A stretch of DNA of 64,000 nt from assembly GCF_900590885.1 (NCBI RefSeq), contig NZ_UUON01000001.1:947485-1011484 (forward strand). Reading direction: 5' to 3'. The position numbers were made by a program, and so were the translations under genes. The DNA comes from Pseudomonas viridiflava. Its GTDB lineage: Bacteria; Pseudomonadota; Gammaproteobacteria; Pseudomonadales; Pseudomonadaceae. This document shows positions 17,137 to 25,903 of this stretch, piece after piece; the stretch's first letter is position 1, and every line of letters starts with the position of its first letter. The notes beneath the pieces are model-generated. The model saw nothing but the letters and a program-made list of their open reading frames with translations. It searched no databases and was not told the DNA's origin.

Positions 17137-18091
17137 GAACGACTCCGTTGCTCAAACGAACAATATCCGCCATGACTGCGAGGGCAATCTCGGCTGGGGT
17201 CTTGCTCCCTAAGTTAAGTCCAATCGGCGCATGGATGCGTTCGAGCATCTGCGGCGCCAAACCGCCAATGCGCGTTAGCCGCTCAAGACGCTTTTCGCTG
17301 GTCCGTCGGGAGCCCATGGCGCCGATGTAAAAAGCGCGGGTTCTCACGGCCTCGAGCAATGTCAGGTCGTCCATGCGCGGGTCGTGGGTCAACGCCACAA
17401 CGGCGGTGCCGGCATGGCATCCGCCTTCTGCAATGAACGTGGCAGGAAACACCTTGAGTACTTCCACCCCGGCCATGCTGAAGGCGCTGGTCAACTCGGC
17501 GCGCGGGTCGCATACGATCACCTCATAGCCCAAGGCAACTGCGAAACCAGCGCAGAACTCGGCCACCGGGGACAGGCCGGCGACTAATAATCGTTGGGCG
17601 GCCCCCATACGAATCCGCACCTGATCGGCGTCAACGACGACCGGCGCAGTGGCACCCGCATCGCTTTGCGTATCTCGGGCAGTCGTTCCAAGCGTGATAT
17701 GCCGCACCACGCGCTGGCGGCCTTGCAGCGCGCCCAGCAGCACTGCGAAGTGCGTTTTCGCTGCGCAATCGGGCTCGAACTTTTCGACTAATACATCAAG
17801 CACGCCGCCACACGGCAGCTCCAGTGACGGCGCAAGCCCGCCCTCACCGTAACGCACGACATGGTTGTGCTCGACAAACTCATGGCGCCCCAACCGTTCA
17901 AGGAAGTCTTCCTCTACACAGCCGCCCGAGAGTGAACCGCAGCACTCGCCTGTCGACAAAGCGGCCAGTAGAGAACCCGGCCCTCGCGGTGCCGAGCCAA
18001 AAGTCGCAAGCACCGTGCACAACCAAACACAGCGATCTTGTTCGAGCCACGTCGTGGCTTGCTGGATAACTTGGAGATCAAGGTTTTTCAT
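17123..18091 (-). CDS. XdhC/CoxI-family molybdenum-hydroxylase maturation protein
   Basis: 322 residues. The N-terminal domain has CVWLCTVLATFGSAPRGPGS and the CGSLSGGCVEEDF motif of XdhC/CoxI proteins, with a Cys that in this family helps to insert the sulfurated molybdenum cofactor. A C-terminal Rossmann-type domain follows (VAGLSPVAEFCAGFAVALGY, then VVALTHDPRMDDLTLLEA and YIGAMGSRRTSEKRLERL). XdhC binds and protects cofactor and passes it to xanthine dehydrogenase or similar enzymes. No xdhA/xdhB structural gene lies beside it; the only candidate client in the window is the truncated gene at the far right edge. It is translated together with an AraC regulator. Confidence 0.92.
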   Translation of the reverse strand: MKNLDLQVIQQATTWLEQDRCVWLCTVLATFGSAPRGPGSLLAALSTGECCGSLSGGCVEEDFLERLGRHEFVEHNHVVRYGEGGLAPSLELPCGGVLDVLVEKFEPDCAAKTHFAVLLGALQGRQRVVRHITLGTTARDTQSDAGATAPVVVDADQVRIRMGAAQRLLVAGLSPVAEFCAGFAVALGYEVIVCDPRAELTSAFSMAGVEVLKVFPATFIAEGGCHAGTAVVALTHDPRMDDLTLLEAVRTRAFYIGAMGSRRTSEKRLERLTRIGGLAPQMLERIHAPIGLNLGSKTPAEIALAVMADIVRLSNGVVRDQL

Positions 18092-18267
18092 GAAATGCGA
18101 ACCGGCCCGGCCTTCCTCCGATGAGTGTTCCAGTGTCAGCGGAGTATGTGGAGTCAGCCGATAGAGACGATTGCCTGATCAAGGGGATTTATTGCCTATT
18201 TCAACAGAACTCGTAAAACAGGCTTGCATGTGACAAATTGTTTCTGGTTTAGGCAGTGCTCAAACTG

Positions 18268-18280
18268 ATCAAGAACCGAT
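18268..18280 (+). promoter_or_regulatory. ATCA-N5-CGAT element upstream of mexE
   Basis: The sequence ATCAAGAACCGAT fits the half-pattern ATCA-N5-CGAT that I recall being associated with MexT binding upstream of mexEF-oprN. Only one half is present at proper spacing; the second half of the motif is not seen next to it. The assignment is weak. Confidence 0.3.
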
Positions 18281-18336
18281 GATGCCGTGAGCCTGACCGG
18301 CAATCGTCGTTGCGATGCCAGCAACAGTCTTTTGTC

Positions 18337-18351
18337 ATCAAGTATATTGAT
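18337..18351 (+). promoter_or_regulatory. Nod-box-like LysR operator (ATC-N9-GAT), site 1, upstream of mexE
   Basis: ATCAAGTATATTGAT, an inverted repeat ATCAA/TTGAT around GTATA and an exact ATC-N9-GAT, the motif bound by NodD-like LysR regulators. MexT, the activator of mexEF-oprN, is of this class. It lies about 150 bases before the mexE start. Confidence 0.5.
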
Positions 18352-18398
18352 AGCCCCCTAACGAAACCCCCATTCTAGAGGGCTAACTCGCCGCTTAT

Positions 18399-18413
18399 AT
18401 CATTCCGAATGAT
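18399..18413 (+). promoter_or_regulatory. Nod-box-like LysR operator (ATC-N9-GAT), site 2, upstream of mexE
   Basis: ATCATTCCGAATGAT, a perfect palindrome ATCATTC/GAATGAT around one C and again an exact ATC-N9-GAT. Its centre is 62 bases from that of site 1, close to six helical turns, so two regulator dimers could bind on one face of the DNA. It lies about 85 bases before the mexE start. Confidence 0.5.
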
Positions 18414-18498
18414 AGTTACCTTTGCTTCATTCGATTCGTGACATAGCACCTCGCCGCGCATGATCCGCCCATCTCAAATACATTGGCGGATGCACCTC

Positions 18499-19740
18499 AT
18501 GGAACAGTCACTCAAACATTTGCGCTTCCCCCTGGCGATTCTGGCCGTGGTGGTGATGAGCGCGTGCAGCAAAGCCCCGGAACAAGCGGCCGCCATGCCG
18601 GCTGCAAAAGTCAGCGTGGCCAAGGTGCTGGAGCAACCGGTCAACGAGTGGGACGAGTTCACCGGGCGCCTCGAAGCACCGGAAACCGTACAGATCCGTC
18701 CACGGGTTTCTGGCCAGATTGACCAAGTCGCTTTCACCGAAGGCGCTTTGGTCAAGAAAGGCGACCTGCTGTTCCAGATCGATCCGCGTCCGTTCCAGGC
18801 CGAAGTGCGCCGCCTTGAAGCCCAGCTGGCACAAACCAAAGCCGCCGCCACCCGCAGCGATAACGAAGCCCAACGTGGCGACCGTCTGCGCCAGAGCAAT
18901 GCGATCTCCGCCGAACTGGCCGACTCGCGCACCACCGCCGCCCAGGAAGCCCGCGCGGCTGTTGCCGGGATCCAGGCGCAGTTGGACCTGGCCAAACTGA
19001 ACCTGAGCTTCACCCGCGTGACCTCGCCGATCAGCGGCCGCGTCAGCCGTGCCGAGATCACCGCCGGCAACCTGGTCACCGCCGACACCACCGCGCTGAC
19101 CAGCGTGGTCTCCACCGACAAGGTCTACGCCTACTTCGACGCCGATGAACGCGTGTTCCTCAAGTACACCGAGCTGGCCCGCCAGGGCCGTCGTGGCGCG
19201 ACCACCCCGGTGTACCTGGGCCTGTCGAATGAAACCGGCAATCCGCATTTGGGCCAGATGAACTTCGTCGACAACCAGGTCAACCCGGCCACCGGCACCA
19301 TCCGTGGCCGCGCCGTGTTCGACAACAGCAAGGGCGAATACACCCCTGGCCTGTATGCACGCCTCAAGCTGGTGGGCAGCGGTACCTACTCCGCCGTGCT
19401 GATCAACGACGAAGCCGTGGGCACCGACCTGGGCAAGAAGTTCGTGCTGGTGATGGACGGCGACAAGCCGGCATATCGCTCGGTGGAACTGGGGCCGAAG
19501 ATCGAAGGTTTGCGCATCGTGCGCAGCGGCCTGAACAAAGACGACACCATTATCGTCAAGGGCCTGCAGCGCGTGCGTCCGGGTTCGCCGGTCGCCCCGG
19601 AAACCATCCCGATGGCCAGCAAGGAAACCCTCGCCGCCTTGGCCCAACAACGACAAGCGCTTGAAGCCAGCAACCTGGAGCAAGTGGCGCCGGACAAAAC
19701 CGCGCCCAAGCTCGCAGCCGCTGCCGCTCCACGCGGTTAA
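18499..19740 (+). CDS. mexE: RND efflux periplasmic adaptor lipoprotein MexE
   Basis: 413 residues from ATG at 18499, chosen among three nearby in-frame starts because GGCGGA lies at about 8 bases and the lipoprotein signal then begins at once: lipobox VMSAC with Cys23. The order is that of HlyD-type adaptors: a first lipoyl half (RPRVSGQIDQVAFTEGALVKKGDLLFQIDP), a coiled-coil hairpin at about residues 100-165 rich in Ala/Gln/Arg, a second lipoyl half (SPISGRVSRAEITAGNLV), and beta-barrel and membrane-proximal domains. The N-terminus and body closely resemble P. aeruginosa MexE as I remember it (VNEWDEFTGRLEAPE). It joins the pump MexF to the outer-membrane channel, exporting chloramphenicol, quinolones and related compounds in known cases. 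Confidence 0.93.
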   Translation: MEQSLKHLRFPLAILAVVVMSACSKAPEQAAAMPAAKVSVAKVLEQPVNEWDEFTGRLEAPETVQIRPRVSGQIDQVAFTEGALVKKGDLLFQIDPRPFQAEVRRLEAQLAQTKAAATRSDNEAQRGDRLRQSNAISAELADSRTTAAQEARAAVAGIQAQLDLAKLNLSFTRVTSPISGRVSRAEITAGNLVTADTTALTSVVSTDKVYAYFDADERVFLKYTELARQGRRGATTPVYLGLSNETGNPHLGQMNFVDNQVNPATGTIRGRAVFDNSKGEYTPGLYARLKLVGSGTYSAVLINDEAVGTDLGKKFVLVMDGDKPAYRSVELGPKIEGLRIVRSGLNKDDTIIVKGLQRVRPGSPVAPETIPMASKETLAALAQQRQALEASNLEQVAPDKTAPKLAAAAAPRG

Positions 19741-19755
19741 GGGATACGACTCAAG

Positions 19756-22700
19756 ATGAATTTCTCCAAGTTCTTTATTTCGCGGCCGATCTTCGCAGCG
19801 GTGCTGTCGCTGTTGATCCTGATCGCCGGCGCGATCTCGCTGTTCCAACTGCCGATCAGCGAATACCCGGAAGTGGTACCGCCGACCGTGGTGGTGCGCG
19901 CCAACTTCCCGGGCGCCAACCCTAAAGTCATCGGTGAAACCGTGGCCGCTCCGCTGGAGCAAGCCATCACCGGCGTCGAGAACATGCTGTACATGTCCTC
20001 GCAGTCGACCGCCGACGGCAAGCTGACCCTGACCATCACCTTCGCCCTGGGCACCGACCTGGACAACGCGCAGGTGCAGGTGCAGAACCGTGTGACCCGG
20101 ACTCAGCCGAAACTGCCTGAAGAAGTGACGCGTATCGGTATCACCGTGGACAAGGCCTCCCCCGACCTGACCATGGTGGTGCACGTCACCTCGCCGGACC
20201 AGCGCTACAACATGCTCTACCTGTCCAACTACGCGATCCTCAATATCAAGGATGAGTTGGCACGCCTTGGCGGCGTCGGCGATGTGCAGCTGTTCGGCAT
20301 GGGCGACTACTCCCTGCGGGTGTGGCTGGACCCGAACAAGACCGCCTCGCGCAACCTGACCGCCACCGATGTGGTCACCGCGATTCGCGAACAGAACCGC
20401 CAGGTGGCGGCCGGTGCCCTGGGTGCGCAACCTGCGCCTAACGACACCAGCTTCCAGCTGTCGGTGAACACTCAGGGCCGTCTGGTCACTGAGGAAGAGT
20501 TCGAAAACATCGTGATTCGCGCCGGTGCCAACGGCGAGATCACGCGCCTCAAGGACATCGCACGGGTCGAGCTGGGCTCCAGCCAATACGCCCTGCGCTC
20601 GTTGATCGATAACCAGCCGGCCGTTGCAATTCCGATCTTCCAGCGCCCGGGCTCCAACGCCATCGACATCTCCAACGAAGTGCGCGCCAAGATGGCGGAG
20701 CTGAAAAAGAGCTTCCCGGAAGGCATGGATTATCGTATCGCCTATGACCCGACGGTGTTCGTGCGCGGCTCCATCGAGGCGGTGGTACACACCCTGTTCG
20801 AAGCACTGATTCTGGTGGTGCTGGTGGTGATCCTGTTCCTGCAAACCTGGCGCGCCTCGATCATTCCATTGGTGGCGGTGCCGGTATCGTTGATCGGTAC
20901 GTTTGCGGTGATGCACCTGTTCGGCTTCTCGCTCAATGCGCTGTCGCTGTTCGGGCTGGTGCTGGCGATTGGTATCGTGGTCGACGACGCCATCGTGGTG
21001 GTGGAGAACGTCGAACGAAACATCGAGCTGGGGCTGGAGCCCTTCCCTGCCACAGAAAAAGCCATGAGCGAAGTGACCGGCCCGATCATCGCGACCGCGC
21101 TGGTGCTGTGCGCGGTGTTTATTCCTGCAGCCTTCATCAGCGGCTTGACCGGGCAGTTCTACAAACAGTTCGCCTTGACCATTGCGATCTCGACGGTGAT
21201 CTCGGCGTTCAACTCGCTGACCTTGTCGCCAGCGTTGGCCGCCGTGTTGCTAAAAGGCCACAACGCGCCGAAGGATCGCTTCTCCAAGTTTCTCGACAAA
21301 ATCTTCGGCGGCTGGTTGTTCCGTCCGTTCAACCGCTTCTTCGAGAAAGCCAGCCATGGTTACGTCGGCACCGTGCGCCGCGTGATTCGCGGCAGCGGGA
21401 TCGCGCTGTTCCTGTACGCCGGCCTGATGGTGCTGACCTGGTTCGGTTTTGCCCACACCCCGACCGGTTTCGTACCGGCCCAGGACAAGCAATACCTGGT
21501 GGCCTTCGCTCAACTGCCGGACGCCGCGAGCCTGGACCGCACCGAAGACGTGATCAAGCGCATGTCCGACATCGCCTTGAAGCAACCGGGCGTGGAAAGC
21601 GCGATTGCCTTCCCGGGCCTGTCGATCAACGGTTTCACCAACAGCCCGAACAACGGCATCGTGTTTGTGACCTTGAAGCCGTTCGATGAGCGTAAAGACC
21701 CGAGCATGTCCGCCGGCGCGATTGCCGGGGCACTGAACGGCAAGTACGCCAGCATCGAAGAGGCCTACATGGCGATCTTCCCGCCGCCGCCGGTACAGGG
21801 CCTGGGTACGATCGGCGGGTTCCGCCTGCAAGTCGAAGACCGTGGCAACCTGGGTTATGACGAGCTGTACAAAGAAGTGCAGAACATCATCACCAAGAGC
21901 CGTGGCGTGCCGGAGCTGTTCGGCCTGTTCACCAGCTATACGGTCAACGTGCCTCAGGTCGATGCTGCCATCGACCGTGAAAAGGCCAAGACCCACGGCG
22001 TGGCGATCAGCGACATCTTCGACACCCTGCAGATCTACCTGGGCTCGTTGTATGCCAACGACTTCAACCGCTTCGGCCGGACCTACCAGGTCAACGTGCA
22101 GGCTGAACAACAGTTCCGCCAGGACGAAGACCAGATCGGCCAGCTGAAAGTGCGCAACAACAAAGGCGAGATGATCCCGCTGGCGACCTTTATCAAGGTC
22201 AGCGACACCTCGGGCCCGGACCGCGTGATGCACTACAACGGTTTCATCACCGCTGAAATCAACGGCAACGCCGCACCGGGCTACAGCTCCGGCCAGGCCC
22301 AGGCCGCGATTGAAAAACTGTTGAAGGATGAACTGCCCAACGGCATGACCTACGAGTGGACCGACCTGACCTATCAGCAAATCCTCTCGGGCAACACCGC
22401 ACTGTTCGTGTTCCCGCTCTGCGTACTGCTGGCGTTCCTGGTACTGGCCGCTCAATACGAAAGCTGGAGCCTGCCACTGGCGGTGATCCTGATCGTACCG
22501 ATGACGCTGCTGTCGGCCATCACCGGGGTGATTATCTCCGGTGGCGACAACAACATCTTTACCCAGATCGGCCTGATCGTATTGGTAGGCCTGGCGTGCA
22601 AGAACGCGATTCTGATCGTCGAATTTGCCAAGGATAAACAGCAGGAAGGTCTCGATCCGCTGGCTGCGGTACTCGAAGCCTGCCGCCTGCGTCTGCGGCC

Positions 22701-22935
22701 GATCCTGATGACCTCGTTCGCCTTCATCATGGGTGTGGTGCCACTGGTGTTGTCCAGCGGTGCCGGTGCCGAGATGCGCCATGCCATGGGCGTGGCGGTG
22801 TTCTCCGGGATGATCGGTGTGACCTTCTTCGGGCTGTTGCTGACGCCAGTGTTCTACGTACTGATCCGTCGCTATGTGGAGCGCCAAGAGGCGCGCAAAG
22901 CGGCCAAGGCCTTGAAGCTGGAGACACAGCAATGA
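19756..22935 (+). CDS. mexF: RND multidrug efflux pump MexF
   Basis: 1059 residues, almost the 1062 of P. aeruginosa MexF. The N-terminus FFISRPIFAAVLSLLILIAG is the first helix of HAE1-type pumps. The central membrane block shows the proton-relay motif GLVLAIGIVVDDAIVVVEN with two Asp, plus the matching Lys in helix 10 (VGLACKNAILIVEFAKD). Two large periplasmic loops (about residues 35-335 and 560-870) form the pore and docking domains. It starts 15 bases after mexE and its stop overlaps oprN. The pump uses the proton gradient to extrude drugs and signalling precursors across both membranes. Confidence 0.96.
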   Translation: MNFSKFFISRPIFAAVLSLLILIAGAISLFQLPISEYPEVVPPTVVVRANFPGANPKVIGETVAAPLEQAITGVENMLYMSSQSTADGKLTLTITFALGTDLDNAQVQVQNRVTRTQPKLPEEVTRIGITVDKASPDLTMVVHVTSPDQRYNMLYLSNYAILNIKDELARLGGVGDVQLFGMGDYSLRVWLDPNKTASRNLTATDVVTAIREQNRQVAAGALGAQPAPNDTSFQLSVNTQGRLVTEEEFENIVIRAGANGEITRLKDIARVELGSSQYALRSLIDNQPAVAIPIFQRPGSNAIDISNEVRAKMAELKKSFPEGMDYRIAYDPTVFVRGSIEAVVHTLFEALILVVLVVILFLQTWRASIIPLVAVPVSLIGTFAVMHLFGFSLNALSLFGLVLAIGIVVDDAIVVVENVERNIELGLEPFPATEKAMSEVTGPIIATALVLCAVFIPAAFISGLTGQFYKQFALTIAISTVISAFNSLTLSPALAAVLLKGHNAPKDRFSKFLDKIFGGWLFRPFNRFFEKASHGYVGTVRRVIRGSGIALFLYAGLMVLTWFGFAHTPTGFVPAQDKQYLVAFAQLPDAASLDRTEDVIKRMSDIALKQPGVESAIAFPGLSINGFTNSPNNGIVFVTLKPFDERKDPSMSAGAIAGALNGKYASIEEAYMAIFPPPPVQGLGTIGGFRLQVEDRGNLGYDELYKEVQNIITKSRGVPELFGLFTSYTVNVPQVDAAIDREKAKTHGVAISDIFDTLQIYLGSLYANDFNRFGRTYQVNVQAEQQFRQDEDQIGQLKVRNNKGEMIPLATFIKVSDTSGPDRVMHYNGFITAEINGNAAPGYSSGQAQAAIEKLLKDELPNGMTYEWTDLTYQQILSGNTALFVFPLCVLLAFLVLAAQYESWSLPLAVILIVPMTLLSAITGVIISGGDNNIFTQIGLIVLVGLACKNAILIVEFAKDKQQEGLDPLAAVLEACRLRLRPILMTSFAFIMGVVPLVLSSGAGAEMRHAMGVAVFSGMIGVTFFGLLLTPVFYVLIRRYVERQEARKAAKALKLETQQ

Positions 22936-24347
22936 GCGTGAAAGTCTTTCTGCCGAGCTTGCTGGTACTGGCGCTGAGCGCCTGCGCCGTGGGCCCGGAC
23001 TACAAAACCCAGAACCTGGAGGCGGCCAATATCACGGCCGCCGCCGACACCAAGAGCTACGACCACGCCAAGTACGAAGGCATCTGGTGGCAACAGTTCG
23101 ACGACCCGACCCTGGACCAGCTGGTCACCCAGTCGTTGGACGGTAACCGCGACCTGCGCGTAGCGTTTGCCCGCCTGCGCGCGGCACGGGCGATCCGCGA
23201 TGATGCGGCCAACGACATCATGCCGGTGGTCACCAGCCGGGTCAGCAGCGACGTGGGCAAAGGCCAGATCCCGGGCCAGACCACCAAGCGCGTCAACAGC
23301 GAGCGCTACGACCTGGGGCTGGACATGGCCTGGGAAGTCGACTTGTTCGGACGTATCCGCCGCAACCTGGAAGCCAGCGACGCTGACCAACAGGTCGCCG
23401 AAGCCGACCTGTACCAACTGCAAGTCACCATGATTGCCGAGTTGGTGGATGCCTACGGTCAACTGCGCGGCGCCCAGTTGCGCGAACGCATTGCCCTGGA
23501 CAACCTGAAGAACCAGCAGGAATCGCGCACCATCACCGTCAGCCTGCGCGATGCCGGCGTGGGTGACCAACTGGATGTGGAGCGCGCCGACGCACGCCTC
23601 GCGGCGGTGGAAGCCAGCGTGCCGCAACTGCAAGCCGAACAAGTGCGCGAGCGGAACCGCATCGCCACCCTGCTCGGCCAGCGCCCCGACAAGCTGACCG
23701 TGGACCTGAGCCCCAAAGACCTGCCGGCGATTGCCAAGGCGCTGCCGATCGGTGACCCGGGCCAACTGCTGCAACGTCGCCCGGACATCCTCAGCGCCGA
23801 ACGCAAGCTGGCCGCCGCCACCGCGCGGATCGGCGTGGCCAAGGCCGACCTGTTCCCACGGGTCAGCCTCAGCGGCTTCCTCGGCTTCACCGCCGGGCGC
23901 GGCTCGCAGATCGGTTCGGCTGCCGCCAATGCCTGGTCCCTGGGCCCAAGCATCACTTGGGCCGCATTCGACCTGGGCAGCGTGCGTGCACGTTTGCGCG
24001 GCGCCAATGCCGAGGCCGACGGCGCCCTGGCCACCTACGAGCAGCAAGTGTTGCTGGCCCTGGAAGAATCGGAAAACGCCTTCAGCGATTACGGCAAGCG
24101 CCAGCAGCGCCTGGTGTCGCTGATCCGTCAAAGTGAATCCAGCCGCTCCGCTGCCGACCTCGCGGCGATCCGCTACCGCGAAGGCACCGTGGACTTCCTG
24201 GTACTGCTCGACGCGCAACGTGAACGCCTGGCCGCCGAAGACTCCCAGGCCCAGGCCGAAGTGGACCTGTATCGCGGCATCGTCGCGATCTACAAGGCAT
24301 TGGGTGGTGGCTGGCAGCCGGATACGGTGGTGGCTAGCGCCAAGTGA
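22932..24347 (+). CDS. oprN: Outer-membrane efflux channel OprN
   Basis: 471 residues, start ATG overlapping the mexF stop by 4 bases. The signal ends in lipobox LSAC, Cys18, typical for the NodT family of lipidated TolC-like channels, followed by the VGPDYKTQ start of the mature protein. Two similar helical repeats follow (around 70-260 and 285-465), each with the RPDIL or LRVAFARLRAARA type of segments; the VDLFGRIRRNLEASDA block is characteristic. It forms the trimeric exit duct for MexE-MexF. A strong terminator follows at 24390. Confidence 0.94.
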   Translation: MSVKVFLPSLLVLALSACAVGPDYKTQNLEAANITAAADTKSYDHAKYEGIWWQQFDDPTLDQLVTQSLDGNRDLRVAFARLRAARAIRDDAANDIMPVVTSRVSSDVGKGQIPGQTTKRVNSERYDLGLDMAWEVDLFGRIRRNLEASDADQQVAEADLYQLQVTMIAELVDAYGQLRGAQLRERIALDNLKNQQESRTITVSLRDAGVGDQLDVERADARLAAVEASVPQLQAEQVRERNRIATLLGQRPDKLTVDLSPKDLPAIAKALPIGDPGQLLQRRPDILSAERKLAAATARIGVAKADLFPRVSLSGFLGFTAGRGSQIGSAAANAWSLGPSITWAAFDLGSVRARLRGANAEADGALATYEQQVLLALEESENAFSDYGKRQQRLVSLIRQSESSRSAADLAAIRYREGTVDFLVLLDAQRERLAAEDSQAQAEVDLYRGIVAIYKALGGGWQPDTVVASAK

Positions 24348-24389
24348 TTTAAAGAGCTCCTTTGGTTGGTCGCATCCAGCCAATTTTTT

Positions 24390-24424
24390 GCCCCGTGGTC
24401 CATTCGGTCACGGGGCTTTTTTTG
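24390..24424 (+). terminator. Rho-independent terminator of mexEF-oprN
   Basis: Stem GCCCCGTG/CACGGGGC (8 bp, perfect) with an 11-base loop, followed by eight T. It lies 43 bases after the oprN stop and borders the convergent small membrane-protein gene. Confidence 0.88.
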
Positions 24425-24425
24425 G

Positions 24426-24815
24426 TTAGTGGCGTAGCCATTCATACACAGTGTCGGCGGTTGCAACCGTTAGAAGAAACATGCCGCTAAACATCATGCT
24501 CCGAAGCAAATATTTAAGACCGCGGGGGAAGTCCTGCACTTGCTGGCGGTCCAAGACACCACGCTTTATGTTCCACCCTGGCATTGTAACGGCAGCCATG
24601 ACTGCGCAAAGTCGAATCACTTTCCCTCGTAACGAATCGCCCCAGAACCTTTTGCTAAAGGTGACAAGGTTGCATTTGTCTAAATAGCCCTCCATTTCAT
24701 CCAGGCGTTTACAGACCATAAAAAAGCCAAGCAGGTTGATGATAAGCAGCAGAATCATGCCACCTGCCGCCAACCAAAACTTCAGAGGCTGGTTGAATAA
24801 GTAGTCAATATTCAT
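24426..24815 (-). CDS. Small membrane protein, candidate immunity partner of the upstream glycine-rich protein
   Basis: 129 residues from ATG at 24815, preceded by AGGTGAG; an earlier in-frame Met would move the start 4 codons upstream. Predicted membrane segments: residues 12-34 (LKFWLAAGGMILLLIINLLG), a weaker one near 64-80 (VIRLCAVMAAVTMPGW) and 103-122 (LLRSMMFSGMFLLTVATAD). The middle is charged with many Lys/Arg. I do not recognise the family. Its start codon overlaps the end of the upstream gene (that stop lies inside the fourth and fifth codons), so the two are translationally coupled. A small polytopic protein tied to a protein with a glycine-zipper-like hydrophobic end is the usual look of an immunity protein against a membrane toxin; this is inference. 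Confidence 0.7.
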   Translation of the reverse strand: MNIDYLFNQPLKFWLAAGGMILLLIINLLGFFMVCKRLDEMEGYLDKCNLVTFSKRFWGDSLRGKVIRLCAVMAAVTMPGWNIKRGVLDRQQVQDFPRGLKYLLRSMMFSGMFLLTVATADTVYEWLRH

Positions 24816-25752
24816 ACAGTTTCTCACCTAAATACTCACCGAGTTCCCCCCCTTTACTCCCCCCTATCGCGCCCGCAGTTACACCCCCGATCAACAAGCA
24901 ACTTAATGACGCCGGCCCGGTCGTAGGGCCCAATACGGTGAAACATAATGCAGTGGCTAAAGCCCCGCCTCCAATCCCCCCCAAAATTCCGCCGCCCAGT
25001 TTGCCCACTTCCACATACTTCGCCTTCTCACACCGCTCCTCCCTCCCCGTCGAACACGCCTCCTTGATCTCCAACGCAGTGGACGCCGTGTTCAAAGCAA
25101 TCCCCAACGGCGTACCCGCCTTGAGCACTTTTGCCGTTCTGGCAATGCGCGAAATCCGCTCGGCATACCGGCTGATCTCTCCACTCTGCAGATAACTCTT
25201 GGTAGAGATCCCCAGCATCTTCTTGATTGAGCCTTCATTGCGCAGGCCGGTGCCATAACGGGCAAAGCCGCGCATCTGCGCTTCCAGTCGGCTGAACAGG
25301 ACTTGGCGGCGCGCCAGGAACTCATCTCGCGCAGCACCGCCGCCTCGGCGCAGAGACTGTTTGTGCAACGCTTCAACTTCTTCCAGGGTCTTGACGATGT
25401 CCGTCAGGTGGCGATTCCACGCATCTCCCGCCGTCCCGATCCCGAGCGAGGTATAGCCCAGCAGTTTCTGCAGCAGGTCATAGTTGTGCAACGCAAAGTC
25501 GGTACCGCCCTCAGCCATCACACTGTGACGAATGCTCCAGGCCGCCTGATTCAAGCGTTTTTCTTGCGGCGTACACATCGCCGCCGTCGGGTCGCCGATA
25601 ATCACCAGTTGGCCGGGTAACACCACGACATTGCGGATGTGGTTATTCAGGATGTCGAACTTTTCGGCTGCTGACTTGCTCAAGTCCAGGCGGGCCTTGA
25701 GTTCGGTTGAGGTTTGCAGACGGTCATTGATAAATGCATATGGCTGGGCCAT
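24805..25752 (-). CDS. Glycine-rich hydrophobic-tail protein, candidate membrane-targeting antibacterial effector
   Basis: 315 residues from ATG at 25752, with AAGGA at good distance. No signal peptide. Residues 1-60 include a LysM-like or PAAR-like short strand region, VVVLPGQLVIIGDP. Residues 60-240 are mainly charged helices (EALHKQSLRRGGGAARDEF, SRLEAQMRGFARYG). Residues 250-315 change to a small-residue hydrophobic domain with repeated glycines: GKLGGGILGGIGGGALATAL and IGGVTAGAIGGSKGGELG, the glycine-zipper look of pore-forming or membrane-inserting toxins. It has four Cys in the last third. The next gene overlaps its stop and encodes a membrane protein. Together they resemble a type VI-type effector and immunity pair, but no vgrG, hcp, PAAR or adaptor gene is nearby, so this assignment is tentative. 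Confidence 0.72.
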   Translation of the reverse strand: MAQPYAFINDRLQTSTELKARLDLSKSAAEKFDILNNHIRNVVVLPGQLVIIGDPTAAMCTPQEKRLNQAAWSIRHSVMAEGGTDFALHNYDLLQKLLGYTSLGIGTAGDAWNRHLTDIVKTLEEVEALHKQSLRRGGGAARDEFLARRQVLFSRLEAQMRGFARYGTGLRNEGSIKKMLGISTKSYLQSGEISRYAERISRIARTAKVLKAGTPLGIALNTASTALEIKEACSTGREERCEKAKYVEVGKLGGGILGGIGGGALATALCFTVLGPTTGPASLSCLLIGGVTAGAIGGSKGGELGEYLGEKLYEY

Positions 25753-25903
25753 GCATTCGGTCCTTGTCGAATGGAATTGGCCGCAAAATTTAAGGACGGC
25801 GATGCCGGGTTGTCGTGGGTTTTCCGGCTGGATTTACGTGGCTTTTTTAACTTTGGGAAAAGGGCTACTCAGTAAACTCCAGCATCTGTCAGGCGCTCAC
25901 CGA

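Larger units (their letters stand above)
18092..18498. other. Intergenic control region between xdhC-type gene and mexE
   Basis: About 400 bases without a convincing gene, separating two divergent units. It is richer in A+T than its surroundings in the part from 18200 to 18440. It holds two perfect ATC-N9-GAT palindromes and one ATC-N7-GAT element, listed separately. In pseudomonads the LysR regulator gene mexT usually lies immediately upstream of mexE; here there is none. Confidence 0.8.

Noticed and set aside
18508..20916. An 802-codon open frame on the minus strand opposite mexE/mexF
   Set aside because: It is His/Gln/Val-Gly-rich without any family motif, and lies opposite two well-identified genes; high G+C makes such antisense frames common.
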